Source of the DNA: Symbiodinium natans
Taxonomy: Eukaryota > Sar > Dinophyceae > Suessiales > Symbiodiniaceae
DNA: 64,000 nucleotides
NCBI GenBank assembly: GCA_905221605.1
Contig: CAJNDS010002612.1
Span: 485,741 to 549,740, forward strand
Direction of reading: 5' to 3'
The notes under the pieces are model-generated. The model ran no database searches. It was not told where the DNA came from and saw nothing but the letters and a program-made list of their open reading frames with translations. Made by a program: the position numbers and the translations under genes. Below are positions 60,234-64,000 of this stretch, in pieces (the first letter of the stretch is position 1; each line of letters begins with the position of its first letter).

Positions 60234-60354
60234 ACTTGGAGGTTCATGGTGCTATGATAACCCAATTGCAGTCATTTTAGGGTAACTAAGGGGCCTATAA
60301 GTGGGTTACAAATACAGCTATACTTGGCAATTAGGTACCACAAACCTCCCAAGT
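60234..60354. mobile_element. MITE copy 1 (TACTTGGAGGTT ends)
   Basis: Starts TACTTGGAGGTTCATGG and ends AACCTCCCAAGTA, so the ends are inverted repeats. The interior GGGCCTATAAGTGGGTTA is shared in inverse orientation with 60669-60797. Confidence 0.78.
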
Positions 60355-60504
60355 ATGTCAGAATTCGGAGCAACGAGGTGAGAAGTCACAGATGCACGCA
60401 AGATGTGGGCAAGAAGGGCCAGTGGTCTCGGCTCGGCTGAAAAAGACTAGGTGGGGCCTTTGGGGCATTTTGCATGTTCCCTTCTTGGGTTTAAGAGGAT
60501 CATA

Positions 60505-60564
60505 TTTAGGGTTTAGGGTTTAGGGTTTAGGGTTTAGGGTTTAGGGTTTAGGGTTTAGGGCTTA
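60505..60564. repeat. TTTAGGG array
   Basis: About eight units between two MITE copies. Confidence 0.92.
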
Positions 60565-60668
60565 AGGGCCATCCTAGAAGAGAGAGGCCGTTGCATTGGT
60601 CGGGCGTTAGATGCCGAAGCCTTCACCGCAAGGCCCAAATGCTTTGAAGCTTTCGCACGCGCGAAGCT

Positions 60669-60797
60669 TTACTTGGAGGTTCATGGTACATAACAAGCCA
60701 ACTATAACTGTACTTATAACCCACTTATAGGCCCATGAAGTGCCCCTAGTATGGCTAGAATTGGGTTATTATTAAGTGCTCTGAACCTCCAAGTAGG
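60669..60797. mobile_element. MITE copy 2, inverse orientation
   Basis: Starts TACTTGGAGGTTCATGG and ends GAACCTCCAAGTA. Its reverse complement aligns along its length with 60234-60354 (TAACCCACTTATAGGCCC against GGGCCTATAAGTGGGTTA). Confidence 0.78.
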
Positions 60798-61425
60798 CCC
60801 TAAGCCCTGCAAATCTTGAAGCGCACCGCCACAGGAGAAGCTTTCTACGCGGCTCCAGGAGGCCGGCTCTAGGTGCTTTCGGTACAAGCCCTAAACCCTA
60901 AGCCCCAAACCCTAAACCCTAAACCTTAGACCCTCATAATTACTGGGTTTCGAGTTTAGGGTTCATAGGGCTTAAAGCTAACCCCAAACCCTAAACCCTG
61001 TTTGTACAGAATCTTCGCAGGATTGAAAGCGCAAGGTTTAGGGCGTCACAGCTTCGAGTCTTTGGGGCCATTTTTCGGTTCCACAGCTTGCGGGCAGTTT
61101 AGGGGTTTAGGGTTTAGGGTTTAGGCTACTCTAGAGGTCGCGGATGATTTTTTTAAAGGGTGTTTCCCTTTGTAATTATTCGAGAATAACCCTCAAAACC
61201 CTGTTCTAATTACAAATCGAGGCTTGAAGAATTTGGGCATGGGTTTCAAAGGTTTTAGCTTTTCAGTTTGAGGGTTTCGGGTTTAGGGTTTTGCTGGTAC
61301 CCGGCTGAAGGGACTTGAATCATGAAAATCAAGGGGTTGGGGTGAGGCCCGTCCCTCACAGGAAAAGCAAACAGACCAGGCCCCAAGCTCTAAGCAACCC
61401 TAAACCCCAAACCCTAAACCCTAAA

Positions 61426-61576
61426 CTAAACCCTAAACCCTAAACCCTAAACCCTCAACCCTAAGACCCTAGACCCTAGACCCTAGACCCTAGACCCTAG
61501 ACCCTAGACCCTAGACCCTAGACCCTAGACCCTAGACCCTAGACCCTAGACCCTAGACCCTAGACCCTAGACCCTG
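61426..61576. repeat. CCCTAAA array passing into CCCTAGA array
   Basis: A few CCCTAAA and CCCTCAA units are followed by about 16 uniform CCCTAGA units (61463-61574), a homogenised single-base variant of the telomere unit. Confidence 0.93.
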
Positions 61577-62234
61577 ACCTCATCAGCACCTCTATCAAGA
61601 GTTGCAGGGCCGCACAAGTTCCCTCATACATAAAAACTGTTCCACAGCCTACCTACCCGGATCCCTAAACCCTTAATCCTACCCACTCTCATTCATTCGT
61701 TCATTCATTCGTGGGTTCCTTCCTTCATTCATTCAATCACAATATATGTGTTTAGTCATTTCTCTATGTGTGTTTATACTCGTATCACAATCCTGATGCA
61801 AATTTTTCAGAATATGGCCGGGGGTGTTCACGGACTTTGCAGAAGTTTAGGGACCTTCTGGAGCCTCCAATTTTTAAGACTTCCCTTGAGGGGCAACCTT
61901 TAAGGGGCTTCATCTGGAGTCTTCGTTTACGGGCTTTGAAGGGCCTCCTCTTCAAGGACTTGTTGGAAGCATTTCCTGCGGGGATTGCATGAGTTAGAGA
62001 CTTCAGGAGCCTACCTGCGGTTGATCTTTTGGGGTCCGTCTTGGGTAGTTGTAGTGTTTCTTGGTGTGTTTTGCTTGTTGTGTTGCTGCTTTGCAATGGG
62101 AGGATCAAACAAAAATAGAACCCAAATAGTACCCTCTACTACTATTGGGTCATTTTCAGGAACCCTTAAGGGGATCTATGTTTTGGATCCTCCCAGGGGT
62201 CTGGGTACCTGATGGTCTGGGACTAATTTGATGG

Positions 62235-62665
62235 GTGGCCCTAAACCTCCCCTTAAACCCCAAACCCCAAACCCTAAACCCTAAACCCTGAGCCCTAAAC
62301 CCTAAACCCAAAACCCTAAACCCTAAACCCTAAATCCTAAACCCTAAACCCTAAACCCTAAACCCTAAACCCGAAACCCTAAACCCTAGACCCTAAACCC
62401 TAACCCCTTATGGGCTTCGGGGTGAAGTCCCCAAAACTCTCCCAACCCCCAGCCCCAAACTTCGAACCGGCCCTAAACCCTAACCCTAAACCCTAAACCC
62501 TAAACCCTAAACCCTAACCCCTTATGGGCTTCGGGGTGAAGTCCCCAAAACTCTCCCAACCCCCAGCCCCAAACTTCGAACCGGCCCTAAACCCTAACCC
62601 TAAACCCTAAACCCCAAACCCTAAACCCTAAACCCTAAACCCCAAACCCCTAACCCCAAAACCCC
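62235..62665. repeat. CCCTAAA arrays with a 114-bp duplicated insert
   Basis: Telomere-type units interrupted twice by the same unique piece (CTTATGGGCTTCGGGG through ACTTCGAACCGGCC), at about 62407 and 62521. The insert and its flanking units were duplicated together. Confidence 0.9.
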
Positions 62666-62739
62666 AAACCCAGCAATCCTGAACCGCGAGCCTCACCTTC
62701 GCCACCGCTGGCTCTGAGCCCTTTGTGTTGTGTTTAGGT

Positions 62740-63240
62740 TTAGGGTTTAGGGTTTGGGGTTTAAGGGTCTAGGCTCTAGGGTCTAGGGTCTAGGGTTTAG
62801 GGTTTAGGGTTTAGGGATGCAAAATTCTGAGTCCTAAAGCCTCATAGGCCCTTGTCTTCTAAGCCTTTCAAAACCAATCCTGGAGCCCAGAGACTTGAGG
62901 ACCCTTCCAGGAAAGTTCTTTCCATTGCAATCGGGGTTTGTGTTTTATAGGGTTCAGAAAATGTCCGCCAACACGCTTCCGAGAATTTATCACAGAGCTT
63001 CCGGGTGTTGAGGGTTTAGGGTTTAGGGTTTAGGGTTTAGGAGCCCTGTATGCTACCGGTCAGGGCTTGCTAGGCCTTCCCTGCAGAACATGGAAGCCGG
63101 CACTCTGCGAAGCGCGAAGGACAACACTAACCTTGGCTTGCGAGACCAAAGCCGTGGAGTTTAGGGTTTCAGGGTTTAGGGTTTAGGGTTTCGGGGGTTT
63201 CGGGTTTAGGGTTAAGGGTTTCGGGTTTCGGGTTTAAGGG
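62740..63240. repeat. Scattered TTTAGGG and variant units
   Basis: Short blocks near 62738-62815, 63010-63042 and 63160-63240, including TTTCGGG variants, separated by unique sequence without a recognised gene. Confidence 0.8.
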
Positions 63241-63417
63241 TTGAGCGTGTAGAATTTAAGCCCCTGCAGCCCTAAGGGCCCCCAAACCCTGCAAGGACGA
63301 CAACTGGGCGTTGCAGGGGGCATATAGGGGTTTACATGGCTTATAGGTGGTTTATGGGTCTACCTCCCCTCCCCCAGCCCCCCAGCTATCCGCTTGTCGA
63401 GTGCCTACCACTAGGAC

Positions 63418-63565
63418 CCGAAACCCTGAACCCCAAACCCTAAACCCCAAACCTAAACCCCAAACGCCAAACCCCAAACGCCAAACCCCAAACCCCAAAC
63501 CCCAAACCCCAAACCCCAAACCCCAAACCCCAAACCCCAAACCCCAAACCCCAACCCCTAAACCC
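63418..63565. repeat. CCCCAAA array
   Basis: About 15 units of CCCCAAA (some CGCCAAA), another homogenised variant of the telomere unit. Open frames on both strands here encode only simple Pro/Gly-rich repeats. Confidence 0.92.
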
Positions 63566-64000
63566 GTCATGTTCCTTAATTGGGACAGCAAGGCCTCGAA
63601 GAGTTTGGCCAGGGTTATGGGTTTAGAGTCCCTAAACCCTACAGTAAACCCCAAACCCTAAACCTGAAACCCTAAACTCCAAACCCCAAACCCTAAACCC
63701 TAAATTCCCCAAAGCTCCTAGCTCCCCCCCACGTGCGTGTGCGAGGAGGGGCTGTGCGCAACTTGCTACGCCAAGGCCATGGGTCATGTTCAGAGTAAGC
63801 CCTTTTTTCCTTTTGTTTCTTCTTTAGGGTTTAGGTTCCCTCATAATCCCCTTTAAAGCAAAAAGGGCACCTTGTTTATTGCTAGGTGACTCTTGGGTCT
63901 AGAACCTTTTTTGTAGGCTAAACAAGGTATTTTAAAGGGTTTGCGTGGGCATAGGGATGTTTAGGGTTTTCGGGGTGGCCGAAGCTGCAGGTAGTTCGGG

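Noticed and set aside
63347-63661. Open frames of Pro- or Gly-rich repeats (NPKPQTP, GVWGLGF).
   Set aside because: They are translations of the CCCCAAA array.

Overview
The window looks like dinoflagellate nuclear DNA, genus undetermined. The reasons are scattered short runs of the telomere-type repeat TTTAGGG/CCCTAAA, GC-rich retroelement polyproteins, AT-rich satellite DNA, small introns with some unusual borders, and a near-match to the dinoflagellate spliced-leader 3' half (GCCATTTTGGCTCAAG) inside a retroelement. No rRNA, tRNA, CRISPR or bacterial operon was seen. Most of the window is mobile DNA and repeats; only one host gene is recognised with confidence.

Layout. (1) 1-11772: a Ty3-like retroelement, copy 1, with its 5' end outside the window. 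It encodes integrase, reverse transcriptase, a Tpt1/KptA-type RNA 2'-phosphotransferase domain, zinc fingers, a membrane segment, a SWIM finger and a PLD-like domain. (2) 11880-12205: a small unknown exon. (3) 12204-14817: telomere-like, TA and AATTA satellite DNA. (4) 14818-21950: a tyrosine-recombinase retrotransposon with split direct repeats (A1-genes-B1-A2-B2) inserted in the AT satellite, which resumes at 21951-22160. Its reverse transcriptase carries an internal inversion of about 285 bp. (5) 22200-27000: minisatellites and unassigned sequence. (6) 27000-39481: an intron-containing module of more balanced base composition. It encodes a 920-residue F-box/zinc-finger protein, then a PD-(D/E)XK nuclease joined through a -1 frameshift site to a superfamily-A-like polymerase, a papain-like protease, a C2H2 finger and a DDE transposase-like domain. 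This is the best candidate for an undescribed system: a large DNA transposon that may synthesise and process its own products. (7) 39770-46400: minisatellites, a foldback element and degenerate telomere-like repeats, then a 100-N assembly gap. (8) 46501-56331: copy 2 of the Ty3-like element, truncated by the gap. (9) 56332-64000: microsatellite, interstitial telomere-type repeats, MITE-like elements and a DHHC-type palmitoyltransferase gene whose introns are made largely of these repeats.

How the parts relate. The two Ty3-like copies carry different frame-breaking changes; read together they imply one ancestral open frame covering nearly all domains. The tyrosine-recombinase element has gag-like, RT, RNase H (apparently with a methyltransferase-like insert) and recombinase parts. 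In the 27-39 kb module the nuclease, polymerase, protease and transposase share one orientation and are linked by short introns and a slippery heptamer, so they probably form one polyprotein. Domain calls rest on motifs read by eye, and exon borders are predictions.
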